From: Seriola aureovittata
Taxonomy: Eukaryota; Chordata; Actinopteri; Carangiformes; Carangidae
Direction of reading: 5' to 3'
Assembly: GCF_021018895.1 (NCBI RefSeq)
Contig: NC_079376.1
Coordinates: 16,431,001 to 16,495,000, forward strand
Length of the DNA: 64,000 nt
Shown here: in pieces, positions 1-14,092 of the stretch
Layout: the number at the start of each line of letters is the position of its first letter
Numbering within the stretch: the stretch's first letter is position 1
Translations under genes and position numbers: made by a program
The notes under the pieces: generated by a model
Told to the model about the DNA's origin: nothing
What the model saw: only the letters and a program-made list of their open reading frames with translations
Databases searched by the model: none

Positions 1-2924
1 GCCGAAGATAAGCATCTCCAGTGAACCATAATGAGCATTATGAATGAGATCATCACACGCTGTAATGTTCAGCCAGAACACGAGACCTAATGGAGAAAAA
101 CCAGTCCACCCAGCACTCACAGTTTCTTTTGGTGGAAACCCCACCCCACGACTGAACTCATCATCATCCTTCCACTTCAGATGATGTCATTTCAACAGCT
201 TTGTTAGTCTTTGTGAATATTTAACCCAGATAAGCGACGCACTCACAGGATTGAACCAAATAATACGTAGCGGGATGTGAAGAGATGTGATAAGTGAGAG
301 TGAGCTGGACCGGTGCTTGACCACATTCCAGGAGAATGAGGTGACCGGGTGTTGAATGCCCCACGAGGAATCCCTTTGATAGTCCTCCTATCTGCCCAGC
401 GATCAATACGTAGAACTGCACTGATAAAAGAATGCGGCTCACATCAAAGAGCGTGCCTGCCATGATGAGGGGATAGTAATAAAATGTCAATTATTAATGG
501 AGGGGAAGGGTCCCCTTTCAAGTGGGAGAGAATTTAGATAATGAAAATCAAACAAAATCCATCGTCCGCAAATAACATCCTCAAGGTATTTAATCCTTTT
601 TTTTTTTTTTAATTCTTTCATACTTCTCATATTAAACAAAAGCTTTTATTGCATGTAGTCGATTGCTGCTTACACATGAAAGCCAGATTGTTTTGAAAAA
701 GGTGAATTCATGCATCAACAAAACACGTAACCTTCCTGTAACCTTCAGACTATATCTCTCCACAGCTGCCGTGAGGTTGAACCTGTAACCTTCACCTCCA
801 CACAACCCCGACATCTGTCCCACCAAACACAGATCCCTATTCACACGCACCTGAACTCCCCACACCTCTGTGGCTCTCGATCAATATTCTCCCCCCAAAG
901 GTGCCTTTGTTCTTTCGTGTTTTGATTCAAGTGGCCAACAAAGTTTATGTGGTTTGGTTTCAGCTGAGCCGACTTTTGAAATTCATGTCTTTTGATGCTG
1001 CCTGTCAGTTGCTATGATTTATTGATCGGGATGCCTCTGATAATCAGAGAAAGAGAGATCGGCACTGCACTTAAGACCTCTCCACTTTTATTAGACAGTG
1101 TAAAGCCTCATGTTATATCCCTCGATGTGGCTGGAATGTTAAATATTCATGGCAAAAGACTCAACATATGGATTAACATGCATATTTTATGTTGGCATGC
1201 CCACACGGAAATTTACTCCACAGTGCCAATAGGCTTTGCAATGAAAACAACTTCTCTGTGTTTTGTGCCCTTTTCACTTTGCCCATAGGCAACTACTTGC
1301 AGCCTCCTCCCTGCTAAGAGGAATAATCACTAATGAACCTGTGCGAGTGTTTCTGGGTCGTTCTTTCCCGTGAAGTTCACATGAAAGCACTTTTATTGAT
1401 TTCTCAGACCAGACAAATGTGCTGTGAAGCTTTCTCTATACTCCCACCTCGAGCCTTGTACCCCTACCTCTGCTCTTGCAGGCTTCATGAGCTCGATGGA
1501 GGGTCATGTTTGTTTATTTCCATCCAACCGGTCAGAAAGAAATTAGTCTCTAAATACGCCGCTGTTTTGTTTGCCTCAATACTTCACTGAAGATTGCTTT
1601 ATGAACTCCTTGACTCTTTCCTTTGAATATTAAATTGAATTTCCTGGAGAGATTAATCATACAACACGAATAATGAAGAGCTACTGTAAATAAAGGTCTG
1701 AGAATATATTCACTTAAAGCTAACAACCTTCGACAAGCGCCTTAACATATAAGTAACAATAGGCAAAGAAAATCCCAGAGGCCTAAAAAATATCCTGTAA
1801 CTATACATTTAAGTTTATCACGACAGTCATGTTGTGCAACATATCTGAATTGATATGTGCTGGTAAAACAAACATAAATGTTCAATGCTGTTACGCAGAA
1901 GTGGTCAAGGGGCTAGTAACTCTAGCGAGTGGGGGGGTGCGAGGGTCTCTCCCTCCAACCCTCCCTGGATGCCTAATCTGCTCCTTTTGACAGGCTAATG
2001 TGCTGACTGTGGGATTCTCCAGCACTCAGCAGGGAGCTCCTGGCCACCTGCTGCTGAGGACAGCTCAGGAATGATCACATCGCCTTCAACAATGGGACCT
2101 CTTTAAGGTCAAGCTGGGATCCCTATTTATCTGCCCCACAACAGGGCAGCAGGCAGGGGAAGCCTTTCTAGAGTGATCCCTGTGGGGTGAGGCTCCCCCT
2201 TTCCATCATCATCAAGATTTAGTTCGCGTAACAGCAATCAAAACCATAATTTGATAAGTGTGTACGGACAAAGAGACACACTCAGGATCAATGAAGTGCT
2301 ACATTGGTTTTAGACTTGCATAGAACTGTTGCTACTGTGGGACGGTTTGTAATTAGTCTTAAATATTATGAGATCTGTCCTGTGTAAATGTTTCATTTCC
2401 TTCTCCATACTTCCATTCAGCTCTTCATAATCATGGTTTACAAGCTCAGTCTGCTTTTTTCTACCCACTTGGCTGATCCAGGAGCTGCTAAATGCACAGA
2501 TGCACTCAACTTCACTTCAGTCATTGTTGTTGCGTTTGTGTCATCACTAGTTACAGTTTCCATCAGTCACAGCTACTTCTTCCATTTTATAGTGCAAGTT
2601 TAAATACTGTAAATGCACCTTAAGAAGCTGCAGCAAGTGCATGGCTGTAAATTTGAATGCACTGATTCACTTTCTTGCCATGGGTTAATAGCTGTGAGAA
2701 TCAACGCCATTCTCATGTCAGTATGCTAAATGTGAAACTAAATATTACGCAAGCAACATATTTCAGGAAGTTATGTGCTGAAAGCATTTCTTCACTGTGA
2801 TGAAAAGAAATAGCTCCACCCTGAAACCACGATCTGTGGATTTTATATTTCTGTTTAAGTGCAGAGTAAACAAACAAGATATAACATTATAATAAGTGAT
2901 TTTCTTTTGTCTGTATCAGAAATA

Positions 2925-3090
2925 CATTATTAATCCCCTGTGGGAAATTGTTATGTTGCAGTGCTCCATTCCACATATACAAAATAATTACAAAATAATA
3001 AAAATATATAACCCCCCATATTCAAAATATAGAAAAATAAAAAAATAAATATACCCTGTCAGTAATAAATACATGGTTAATATTTGCATG
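2925..3090 (+). repeat. Dispersed teleost repeat fragment
   Basis: The segment opens with a motif of the form CATTATTAATCCCCTGTGGG followed by AAATTGTT, then an A/T-rich tract. I recall this 'TTATTGATCCCC..GGGAAATT' motif as very common in dispersed fish repeats, often at retroelement ends. The assignment rests on memory of the motif, not on a search. Boundaries are approximate and the class is not assigned. Confidence 0.4.
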
Positions 3091-5491
3091 CCATTTACAG
3101 GTACAGTCAATTTAAGCTAACTGGGTGCTGGCTGTAGTTAAATATCAGTCTTCTCATCTAACTTTCAGGAAGAAAAAGCGTATAAAGCGTATTCTTGAAG
3201 TATTCCTTTAAAAAGGAGCTGATTATTGACAACGCACCATGCTCATTGTCTGGCACTGGCACTGAGCCAGGCAGGGATTCCTGGCAAACACCAGGCAGAC
3301 AGACAAATCCAGCTGCTGGCAGCTTTTCAGTCAGATCGCAGACAGTCACCAACCCAATACCACAACACAAGGAGAATGATGTCATGCTGTCTCCTGCCTG
3401 GCAGCAGTGGCACTTCCCAGTCAATATTACCGCTATTAACAGAACACTCTGGGAAAAAAATGGCCCATTTGAAAGACGGCGACAAACCACAAAGTACTCA
3501 TAATGTAGGCTTTGTAAGGAAGCACCGCACCACAAAGAATATATCATTTCAGTCAGATTGCCTTGAAGTGTCTCAACTACCACACATGTGTAACTCTATC
3601 CTAATGTGATGAAATCGTCAATTCATAATGAGAGTGTATCTGTGGGCGTTTCCCAAAGTGAGATCATTCCTTTCTTTTTTTGCCCCTCTGACTTACCTAT
3701 GGGGGGCATTTTAGAGACAGAATGAAGGCATGTGGTCAAGTATGCTTGAACAAATTAAAATGGAGGTGAAATTTGGGAGAGGATGATGGGCTAGCATTCA
3801 TCCACTGTTTTCTTTTGACTTTGTTCCTTTTCTTAAACCTCAACCTAAAGAAGACATTTTCACACAGAGGTGAAAAGGAACAAAATGTTAACCTAATGAC
3901 CCTTCTAAATATCTAAACAAATAGTATTTAACCTCACCCAAGATGTTAGTCTTTCTCACTTCCCCACTACTCTCAACAGACCTCCCAATGACCCATCATC
4001 ACCTGCACTTCCACATTCCCCTCCTTTTATTCCCCACTTTTTCACACTCCTCTGAGACTCATCTCCTTGTTCACACCCCTTCAGTCCAGCTTTTGTAATC
4101 TTGGTCCTCCAGGCCCCCCCCCAGTCCCTTCACACCTAAGTGTGGCATCCATGCCCCACACCTGAAAGGAGATTAGCTGGCCATTATCCTCCCTTCCTCC
4201 CTCCACTTTATTCGTCTCACCTCGCTCCAGTGTCGCCACGTCTCCTCGCCACTCTGCCTTACCCCCCTCTGACTGGCCTGCTTCTGTGTCGAGCCTGAGG
4301 ACCAAGATAAGGTTACTGTCCTGCGCTCACAGGGGCCACAAGGAGAGGTAAATTATTGGGCCAGGGGAAGGAGAAAGACACCCCCCACCTGGGTGCAGAC
4401 ACTGATGTCATGGCGAAGATGCCTCGGGGACGGGTTGCAGACTGGTGATGTCATAGTATGCTTGAAAATTCCGTGTGTGGGTGATGGAGGAGAGGGGCGT
4501 ATGAATGTATTCAAAATTAGGCAGATGATGGCAAGTGCAGTGTGACCAGATACACAGTGTCACCCCTACTGTGTGTTTCTTGTTAAGTCGTCTCATCTGG
4601 AGCGATTCGCAAAAACAGGATGGAATTACTAACGATTTGCCATTCCCCTATGACCCTCAGTGTGTTTACCTTTTTTTTCAGTGTTTTCTTATCATCATCA
4701 CCAGCACTGCAGCCGTAAGCAGCAGGCTAAACATCTTCAATAACAAAAGTCTCTCCACTGGACGAGGTGACCTTGAGTGAGCCTTCTGTAATTCTAGGAT
4801 GGTGACGAATGCATTTCTGTCAACCACAAAACATTTTCCACGTCAGTGTTCGCCTGTCCCTGTTTTTGTTTGTTTGGTTGGGTGGTGGAGGTCCGGGGAG
4901 GCGCAGCACCGGCGAGTATAGGGTGCCACCTGTGACCTAGTAAAGGAGAGGTGATGAAAAATTTATGTGAGAAATTCGACCAGAATCTCCACAGTTCATA
5001 AATTATGTTTACTCCATATTTTGTCTTCTTTGTCTTTGTCTGACACGAAACAATAGCACAGGGAGGAAAGGCGGGCGCTGTGGTTACAGTTAGGTAACTG
5101 AAGAGCGAGCCAGGCTGCGTTAAACTGATTTATAACCATGATGTGAAATATCTTAGCTGCATGCCGATCAGGTTTTACATCGAGGCTGTAAAGTAATCAG
5201 TGAGCTCAGCCCTCCACCACATCTGTCATGGGTGTGTGGGGTGACAGACACACCAAGGTGAACAAAGAGTCAGGCACACTCACTGACATTGTACTGTACA
5301 TTTTAAGATATCATAAAAAAAATATTTTAAAAAATCAGCTTTGATGTGTGTTTGCTGTACATGCCTGTGTGCGTGTGTTTGTGTCATTTACAAAAAGGAG
5401 AAAGTGCAAGGTTGACCCCTCTGTCCTCCCATGTCTCTGGCTGACTGAGCAGGTCAGAAATAGCTATGCAATGTGAGGGGCAGCTGTGATT

Positions 5492-5498
<7 letters not shown>

Positions 5499-5528
<30 letters not shown>
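5499..5528 (+). repeat. (TG)n microsatellite
   Basis: A near-perfect TG dinucleotide run of about 15 units. It creates spurious His/Thr- or Cys/Val-rich open frames on the minus strand that should not be called genes. Confidence 0.9.
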
Positions 5529-5530
<2 letters not shown>

Positions 5531-8500
5531 CAAGCTCAAACACGCATAGACAGTGTAAACAGGTGCCTTGAACACACTCCAAACATACGCACATGACCTC
5601 TGATATGCCACATTCCAGCAAAAGGCCCAGCATGCTCCTCCTTTTCCTCACACCCTCCATATGAAACTCTCAAGACTCCCAAACACTTTGATTGCAAGAT
5701 TTTATTACATTACCAAGCCATTGGTGAAACATAAGTAGGAGGCAACTCTCTGTCAGATAATTATGGATTGTGCTGTATAGAGGATGAGGTCACCAAGCAA
5801 ATGTATAGCTGCTCTGCCTCACTGTCACTTTTCGAATTGGAACGACAGGCTGGGTCATATCACCCCAAAGTTAAGATCTTAATCTTCTCAGCAGGATTGA
5901 TGCCGACAATGTTTTATACCCAGTGGGCATAAATATTGACACACATATCCAGATGTAGTTGTATGGGACGGTGTGTAACATCAGGCCCTCTCTGTCATAG
6001 ATGTCAGGTGATTTGCTGACCTTGGTGATGACAAGTTCATGCACAGGGCGAGGGATACAGCTGCGTGTGAGGGTTGGGTGAGCAGTGGGGTGGAGTGTAG
6101 ATGGGACATTGTGTTCTACCATGGAGCTTCAGCATCACTACCAGTTGTTGCCTGGTAATCTTTGTAGCTAGCACCCGGGTGATGAAAAACCAGGATGATG
6201 AAATCACAGGCAGCTGTTGTGTGGCACGGTCAGGCAGGAAACCAAATTCACCAGGGAAGCGCCAAAATGGATGCCGACCACACAGCTCCGCTGCGCGTGG
6301 TGGGAAAAACAGAGCTACGGCATGAGGGCGAAGGCTCCATTAAGGGCCATCAAATATTCATCTGCCATACAGCACTGAGACCTTGGCTCTATCCCCAAAG
6401 CATTGTGCAACAAACCACCGAGAAAACTATTCCTGAAAACAACAACAAGAGCCTGCAGTGAAGAGCTAAGAAACTCCTTTAATTATCTTTGATCTCACAG
6501 CAGGCCACACCGATTTACTTATTGATGAATCGCCGCAGAGCTAAGAGCATTACACAAATCTCTTAATACACAAGCATCACTAACTTAATGGCTGTCTAAT
6601 TTGCACAATACTTTAACATGAGAAACTAAGCAAATGATTATTTAATGGGGATAGGAACTTGTTTTCTCACCTGCCCACATGATGCAATGTTAACAAACTA
6701 ATGGCCAAGCAGGCATCAATGAGGATAACAATGACATCACCAGGCTGACCACATGGTTCAATACACTGAGTTAACTCCAAACTGTCAATAAAAACTCCAT
6801 CAATGAATCAAACCAGGCCTATCCAGACTGCAATCAGGTCTTAAATGTGTTTAGTGCTGCTGGTGGGGTGGTAATTGCCTTAGCAGGCTAGCAGGCTGGC
6901 TGTAATGACATTATCAACCTGTTAACAACCACAGAGGAGCTCAAGTTGTTCCTCTAAAGGCTTTGTCATCCGCCAATTTATGGTCAGTTGCACTGCTTTT
7001 TATCTATAGTGCTATTTGTTTAGGTTTCTCATGTTTTTGCGTTGAATTTTATTTATCAATCAGATCTTGGCATCTTAATGACAAACATTACAAAAAACGT
7101 ACAAACTGTTTTCAGTCAGAGACAATGAAACAAATTATATCAGGAAACATACTGGCAGTATTGACTCTCAGGATTTCGCCAGGGGGCAGCATCAACACAT
7201 TTTTCAGATATCAATTTCATCTCATTCAGTCCATCTCATTCATCCCTCCCCTGGTAAATCCACTGAGGTCATTTACCTGGAAACGTAAGAACACAAACGA
7301 GCCACTGTTGCTTGTGGACTGTTACGTGTGAAGCCCTTAACATTATACAACACAAAAATGCAAAAATTATTGAGTGCCAACATAGTCTGGAAGAGAGTAA
7401 TTTGTTTACTTACTTGCACTTCACAAGCCTTGTTTATTCAAACCTCTTCCTTCACTGTATGAATAAATAGACAGGATTTGCATTATTCTTCTGGTGCGGA
7501 TCACAAACAGGCTGGAAGCACGCACAATAAAAAAAAAAAAAGGAAAGAAAAGTGAGGCATATTGGTGTTAAGGTAAGTTAACCAGCTGCAGCTTTACCAT
7601 AAAGATGTGAACTGTATCTTTCCTCTCATTAAACACAGGATCAACAAACAAGACCAAGAGTACATCCACATTAAGCTGTAAATCTATTTTCTTCTCTCAA
7701 TTTCAGCACCTTTCCAGACTAAAACAACTTTTTCTCTTTCCAAAATGGCCTCTGAAACAATGGTCTGAGCCAGACTGACATTGCAATCATTTATCAAATG
7801 ATTTTATCACCACACCGCTACAAAGTCACTCTTTCATATGCGTAAATGAGAGCAACTATCTTATGAAATTGGGTGCACTAAAACACAGTATAGGTGACCA
7901 CAGAGGGCAGAAAGCCACACAGTGTAACAGAGAGTAACTGCCTGTGTCTGTAGCCTAGGTGGGGTTTATGTGGCAGCAAGGTTAAAGAGATAACTGCCTT
8001 CTCTTAACGTTTTCCTTAATCATGCATTTAAAATGTTGCTAAAGTTTGATGACACAGCACAGCTGTTGTTATTAGCCTGTGTTTACAACGTTTCTATCAT
8101 GAAACAATGATGTGGTCAGCTCGCTGTCTGCCCCACTCCTTGCCAGATGGCTATAATGCAGTCCTGTTGTTGGCCAAATGAAAAGATGACAAAGAAGAAG
8201 AGATTTAGCAACTGTGGGCAGAGGTCTTTACAAAAAAAAAAAGAAACCTAGAATGTTGAACAAAATCGTTTTTTACACCGAAACAGCATTTTCAAATTTA
8301 GATGGCTTAATTTTGGAATAAGCCCATTTTACACAGTTCACCGTACCATTCTGTATAGAAAGCATGAACATGGAATGGGAGGCATTGGTGTTCCACCTTT
8401 AAGCAGATAGTGGAGTTAGACTCTGAGCCGAATCAACGTCTGTGTAAAATGAAGAGCCAACATGGAGGGACAGCTGTGTCCGAGATCACCCACTACTTCT

Positions 8501-8879
8501 CCGAATGTATAGTCAGAATTATTATAACCTATATAGTGGACTCAGTATCCCGTAACGCATCATGAAGAGTAGTACACCAACCAAGCAATATATACCACCC
8601 TGCATTGCGAGTGAATCAGTGAGTGGTTTGTTGTTGTGCTACATGTCACACCTCTGATTCCAGAATGTGAATGCATGCTATCAAAAATCAGACACTGGGG
8701 CAGCGATATGCTGATTTTGTTTGGTTCAGTGTAGACAAGCGAAGGCAGCATAATGAGGGGTCTTCTTAATGGCAACATAGCGGGATCTCTGTGTAACAGA
8801 GGCTATAGTCGCAAAGTCCTCAGCCATGCAAGCAGCACTATGAGGCTGGAGCCAAATACACATTACACAATACATTAAT

Positions 8880-9225
8880 ATGAAAACATGCTCACAATGA
8901 CAATGCTAACAAGCTGATGTTAAGCGGGTATAATGTTTCTAACATGTTCACCATCTTAGCTGGCATGCTAGCATGATAACTTTTCTTAAATAACATTAAA
9001 CACATATACCCCCAAAAATTGAAGTATTGGAAAAATTGAAATGTCAGGGAATCAGCTATCAATCAAGTTATCCTATGGGGACAATGGGTATTTGTACAAA
9101 ATATCATGACAATCCATCTAAAAGTTGTAGTGATATCTCAGTCTGGACCAAAATGGTGGACTGACCAACTGACCAACAAACTGACACTGCCAACCGAAGA
9201 GCTAGGCCACTATGATGGCTAAAAA
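8880..9225 (+). repeat. Dispersed repeat family R2, copy 1
   Basis: The segment contains the string GCTAACAAGCTGATGTTAAG followed by GGTATAATG, then TTCACCATCTTAGC and a block near 9100-9170 reading CAATCCATC..AAAGTTGT..GATATCTCAGTCTGGACC. A second diverged copy of the first part lies at about 60591-60830. The layout matches a dispersed element I recall as widespread in teleost genomes. The class is unknown and the ends are approximate. Confidence 0.6.
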
Positions 9226-10063
9226 ATGAACTACGCAACAAACTGTGAACAAAATTACTTCCTAATTTTACTGGCATCATCAGTCTCCTCCACTCCCAGC
9301 ATGAAAATACTGCAGTTCAGGACTTTGTCAAAACAATTTGTCTCAGAATTTCAGAAGCTTTTCAGATGAGAGGTGAAACATCTTCAGTAAATCTTCACCA
9401 AGTCCAACTGCCCTCTGTCTCAATGATAAAACATCTTACAGAAGAAGAGTCAAGAGAAAGACAAACACACCTGCCCAATGGAACAACTTACATAAGTGTG
9501 TTCTAAATAACCCATTTGAGAAACAAAATAAAATCCCAGAATACTGTAAAAGAACCACACATTCTTTGTTTCTTAACTTCATACTGATGATTAAATAAAA
9601 AAAATGCTTTGCAAGGAATACCCAGGCTCTTTGGTATGTTTATGATAAAAATAATGATGATAAAAAAAAGATAAATGTTGACAGCAAGAGCATCTTTGTT
9701 AACAACTATGGGTACATTTCATTCCTCCCCATAACTGAAAGTGGCAGGCTGCCAGATGTTTATTGTTTGCTGTTGGAAGGCAGACAGAGCATGTATTGAG
9801 AGATATGGGCATGTTTCATTTGCCAGTTAAATCAGGAAGAATGAACAGACAAACATCAGTAGTGCATGTGTCAGTAACATGCAATAACTGTTAGGTGGAT
9901 GCGAGTCATGGTGAACAGTGTCAATGCACTGCTCTATGGTTAGGAGGCACGTAAAAATAGATATAGCTTCACGTTATGTTTAGATAACTTTCTCCAACAA
10001 AACCACTGCATGTTGTATTTTCTCATTATAACAATGTTACCAGTGGATGTCAAGTGTGGCAGA

Positions 10064-13000
10064 ATGTCTGTTCTGAAGACAGTAATTCTGTTCTATGGGA
10101 TATTCCTCAAGATCAGCACATGTGAGAACTCGGGTGAGTACATTTTACAAAAGCTAACTTGAAACACAGTATTTCTCAACACATTTTAGCAACTGTTCTG
10201 CAGAGACGTATTTGTCATTTTGTTGTTTTTTACAGGCACAGATGAGACTAAAGTCTGCAGACTAAAAAATGTACTGTTTGTCAGTGTCCATGATTTAAAA
10301 GATTTTCCAAAAGGTAAGCTTGACAACACTGTAAAAACATAATGGTTTGTGAAAATTTTAAAGAAATTTTTAAACAGTGTAAACAATTTGTAAACAGTGC
10401 TTTCACATCATATTTCAGATGTATTCCACTACAATGAAACTAAACTCTGTTTTAATGTTCAGAGTAAAACACAACATGCAGGTAAAATTACCTAATTATT
10501 CGTCTGGTTTTATCCCATCAGTAATAACCATCCAATCGTTTCTCTTGGTCATTTGATAAATGTGAATGTATTCTGATTTGTATTTTTAGACTGTTGTAAG
10601 ACACACGATTTCAACTGCAGCGTTGAAATAAAGAATGGAAGCACTGTCATAATCCCGGATAAAGAGATTTTATCCAAGCAAGATATTGTCGTGATGAGAA
10701 CAAATGAGAAATTTGAAAATATACCATCAAACTGGAGCAACCAAACAGGTATTGTTCTTAACCCCCTTGCTAAGTCAACTCTTAAAATAAGAAACAACTA
10801 GGTTCAGACATAGTCAGATTGACTATACTAAATCCTTATTATTCATTGTACGGATAAGGCAAAATAAAATGTAGTAACAAAGAGGTGAAAGAGGACACAA
10901 TGTATTTGCACACAGCAATGTGTTATTGCCCCCTATTGGTCAGAACGTTTTTTTACTGAGACAAAACTGTAATGCTTTTAACCAGTTGTCTTACACACCT
11001 TTGCAACTGTTGCAGGTTTCATTTTATACCTTCACCGCCACTTTACAAAAGGTAGAATCACAAATCTATCACAGCTCATACTTTCCATATTAGCCCAAAT
11101 TTAACAGCAGTGATAACTCTCATAACAAGCTGCGTGTCAACAATGTAATGTTTTAATATGTTTAAGGGGTAAAAAATATTAGACTAAGCCAAGACGGCCT
11201 TTGTGGAAATGGTTCATCCTACGGTGGACAAGCTTGCGAAGGTATCGTCATTTTTTTTATTAGATTATATTATTTAAATCATATATTAAGAGTAATTTCA
11301 ATAAAAAGCAAAAAGAAAATGGTAGTAAAAATTAAATGTTTCTCTCTTTCTCTCTCTCTCTCTGTATGTGTGTGTGGTTTGATATGCAGGTTTGGCAGAA
11401 ACAAACTACAAGCTCACTTTTCATGCTAATGACCATGATAACAAGAAAATTGTGGTATGTGTGTCATGTAAGCCACCAGGAACAAAGCCAAACATTTCTT
11501 TGCCTCTCCCATCCGTGCCGACCAATGATGATGGTAGTGTCAGCCCAGAGAACGCAGCGTAAGTATCTATCAATTATTGACGGCAATAATGCTGCTGGAG
11601 TCAAGTCATTGTTAGGAGTTGTGATGCTGAAACGTGATTTCCTGGAAGACATGTGTTTGTGTTTCCACCACAGAAATATAATGAATAATCTCTCCTCCGT
11701 GGTGGATATGATGGGAGCCGCCAGCACAGCTGCTGTCAGTCTGGGTGTTATTAAAGGGATTCTTGTTAAACTCGCCTACAAAAATGACATGGGCATCGAC
11801 TTGGGTATTCCGACAAGTGATGATATAACTGTACGCAGTTTGCCATGATACAAGAGTGACACACAATAATGAATGGTAGTTAAGTCACCCTAGTTTTTAC
11901 TGATTTTTTCTTTTTTTCTTGCAGATTCTTGAGAACGACACTGATTTATTCTCGCAATTCCCTCGATCAGTGCACATCCCAAAAGAAGCATTCTCCCAGG
12001 CATTAGAGAGAAATGGTTCATTTGCTGGAGTTCTGCTTTTTCCAAAAATGTATCAGGTAGCTTTAATGTAACTACAGTTGATCTACATTTTTTGACAACT
12101 TTAATATAAACAGAGCCAATGATTATGTAACATTCCCAGTGGAAAAATGTTTTCCCCTGTGCCTGCCACTATAAGCTATAAGCAGTATTCCACTCTTGAC
12201 AGGATGACCCCAACAGTGTCTTCATCAACAATGAAGTAGTGGGAATTGAAATGGGAGCTGACATATCCAATCTCTCACGTAATATAGAGATTCATTACAG
12301 GAACGTGGACAAGGTAAAAGACGTGTGTTAACAGATATGATAATGATCTTTAAAGTGGTCATGGAGAGAAACAGTATATTCATTTTTCTTTTTTTTACTC
12401 TAATACAGAATGGAAAGATTGCTTCTTGTAGGTCGTGGAATGGCAAAGGTATTGTAAAAATAATACTATTCTTTTAATACTTTAACACTGCCTTTAACAA
12501 ATCAAAAGCCCATTGTATGACTGTCACATCTTCCTCAGTCATTAATGCAAAAAAAAAGAAAAAAAAGAAGCCTTTTTAAGTGCCGCAGTGTTTTCTGCCT
12601 TTGTAGAAAAAACACAGACCTGGATCACAGATGGCTGTGAAACAAGGGAGACCAATGGCAGCATCACATGTCATTGCTCTCATCTAACATTTTTTGCCAT
12701 ACTGATGGTAAAATGATTGGTATTACAAATAATCCCACTATATTCATAGCTACCGCTGACATTTCACACAAATTCTAACTCATCTTTCTATTATAAATCA
12801 GTCGCCTCCACCTGGAAACATAAGCACTTCAGATTTCAAGTCTCTGACCTACATCACATCGATCGGCTGTGGCCTGTCAATGTTTTTCTTGGCGGTGGCT
12901 CTCTTCATGCATTGTCTTATCAGGTAGGAGGACTGCAGGGCAGTTTTAAATTTTAATGTCATGTATTGAGGGCTTTTGCTGACACAACCTGACACACTCC

Positions 13001-14092
13001 ACAGAAAACGGAAAGCGAGCCAAGCAACTAAGATCCTGATGAACCTCTTTGTCGCCATGTTCAACCTGAACTTTTCCTTCCTGGTGAATGAGAGCATTGC
13101 CAACCTAGGGAACTATGGCGCATGTATAGTGATGGCAGCAAGTATGCACTATGCCATGCTGGCTACTTTTAGCTGGTTTTTCATTGAGGCTCTGCACTTG
13201 TACCTGAATCTATGGACGCGCCCTATTCAAATCAAGCATTACATGATGAAGATTTGCATCACCGGATGGGGTAAGGGAACGCAGCCAAAAATTCCATGTG
13301 TTCAAATACTCACTATATAACCATTAGACAATGTATGTACATACAGTTATCTTTCTCTTCAGTCATACCAGCTGTAGTGGTGATCGCTCTGCTTGCCACG
13401 GGGAAATATGATTACTTGATCATTTACACCGATGATGGGAATTCAGCAAAAATGTAAGCAACTCTTACTGACTGCAAGTCTGATAAATTATCTTTTATTT
13501 ACATTAAAAAAAAAACTAATTCATTGCTAAGTGGATCATTATTTAATTCATAATTTTCAGGTGCTGGATTTCTGATGCCGTTGTTCACCAAGGGGTAAAT
13601 ATAGGTTATTATGCTGTAGTGTTCATCTTCACCTTCATCATATTCATCTTAACTGTGCGGCAGATTAATCTGTTTAACCACGCAGTAGACAATGCTCAGA
13701 ACAACAGCTCCATCAGGACAAACACATTCTCCATTCTGGGCCTGTTCCTCCTGTTCGGCATCACCTGGGCCTTTGCTTTCTTCAGCCATGGACCTATGCT
13801 AATTGCCTCCTACTACATCTTCACCATCCTCAACTCCTTTCAGGGTAGACTCACGACTTGACACACAGCAATCTTCACTCAAACTGTCTAATTTACTTGT
13901 CAAGCAAAAAAAAAACAACAACAATACAATACAATGTTTGTAACCCAGCCACTCTGTTTTTTTTTTGCAGGTTTCTTCCTCTTCATCTACTATTACAATT
14001 CCAGCAAGAATGTTGGAGAGGACAATAAAGTCACAGCCAGCAGTACCAGCTCAGCTGCACCACACACACTTACATCATTTACTCCTCAATAG
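10064..14092 (+). CDS. Adhesion G protein-coupled receptor, ADGRG-like (16 coding exons)
   Basis: Exons read from GT-AG sites with consistent phase: 10064-10133, 10236-10313, 10419-10481, 10590-10748, 11167-11241, 11390-11558, 11674-11830, 11925-12056, 12203-12313, 12409-12448, 12607-12707, 12802-12923, 13005-13270, 13363-13453, 13561-13844, 13971-14092. They join to 2040 nt (679 residues, TAG stop). Residues 1-19 look like a signal peptide (MSVLK, then a hydrophobic run). Residues about 20-350 form a Cys- and Asn-glycosylation-site-containing ectodomain with no domain I recognise, ending in a GAIN-like part. The GPS has CHCSHL followed by TFFAILM, so cleavage is expected at Leu378/Thr379. 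TM1 is about residues 400-425; the TM3 Cys (YGAC) and the loop-2 CWIS Cys that normally pair are present. The cytoplasmic tail is short and Ser/Thr-rich. In-frame ATGs also occur at 10010 and 10034; 10064 gives the best signal peptide. The family call is firm; subgroup G is inferred from the 7TM sequence, and the exact orthologue is not known. Confidence 0.88.
12409..12707 (+). other. GPS autoproteolysis motif (two exons) and tethered agonist
   Basis: The GPCR proteolysis site is split by the intron at 12449-12606. The first exon supplies the SCRSW part; the second supplies WITDGC and then CHCSHL/T. All four Cys, both Trp and the His-Leu/Thr triad expected of a cleavable GPS are present. Cleavage would fall between positions 12686 and 12687. 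The residues after the cut, TFFAILM, match the usual hydrophobic tethered agonist ('Stachel') of this receptor class. Confidence 0.88.

Larger units (their letters stand above)
1..10009. other. Gene-poor region upstream of the receptor gene
   Basis: No open reading frame here has recognisable domains, and I could not build a splice-consistent gene on either strand. Short open frames exist, up to about 141 codons around 3158-3609, where both strands are open together, but none resembles a known family. What is visible is a TG microsatellite near 5500 and two dispersed-repeat fragments, at about 2925-3090 and 8880-9225. Regulatory elements conserved between species could lie here but cannot be recognised from one sequence. 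Confidence 0.6.

Noticed and set aside
3158..3609. Overlapping open frames on both strands (102-141 codons)
   Set aside because: No recognisable domain, no splice or start context, and opposite-strand frames mirror each other; likely chance, though conservation was not testable.
11336..11848. Single 170-codon frame inside the receptor gene
   Set aside because: It reads through a splice acceptor at 11389, a donor at 11559 and intron sequence. Splice-consistent exons in another frame encode receptor sequence.
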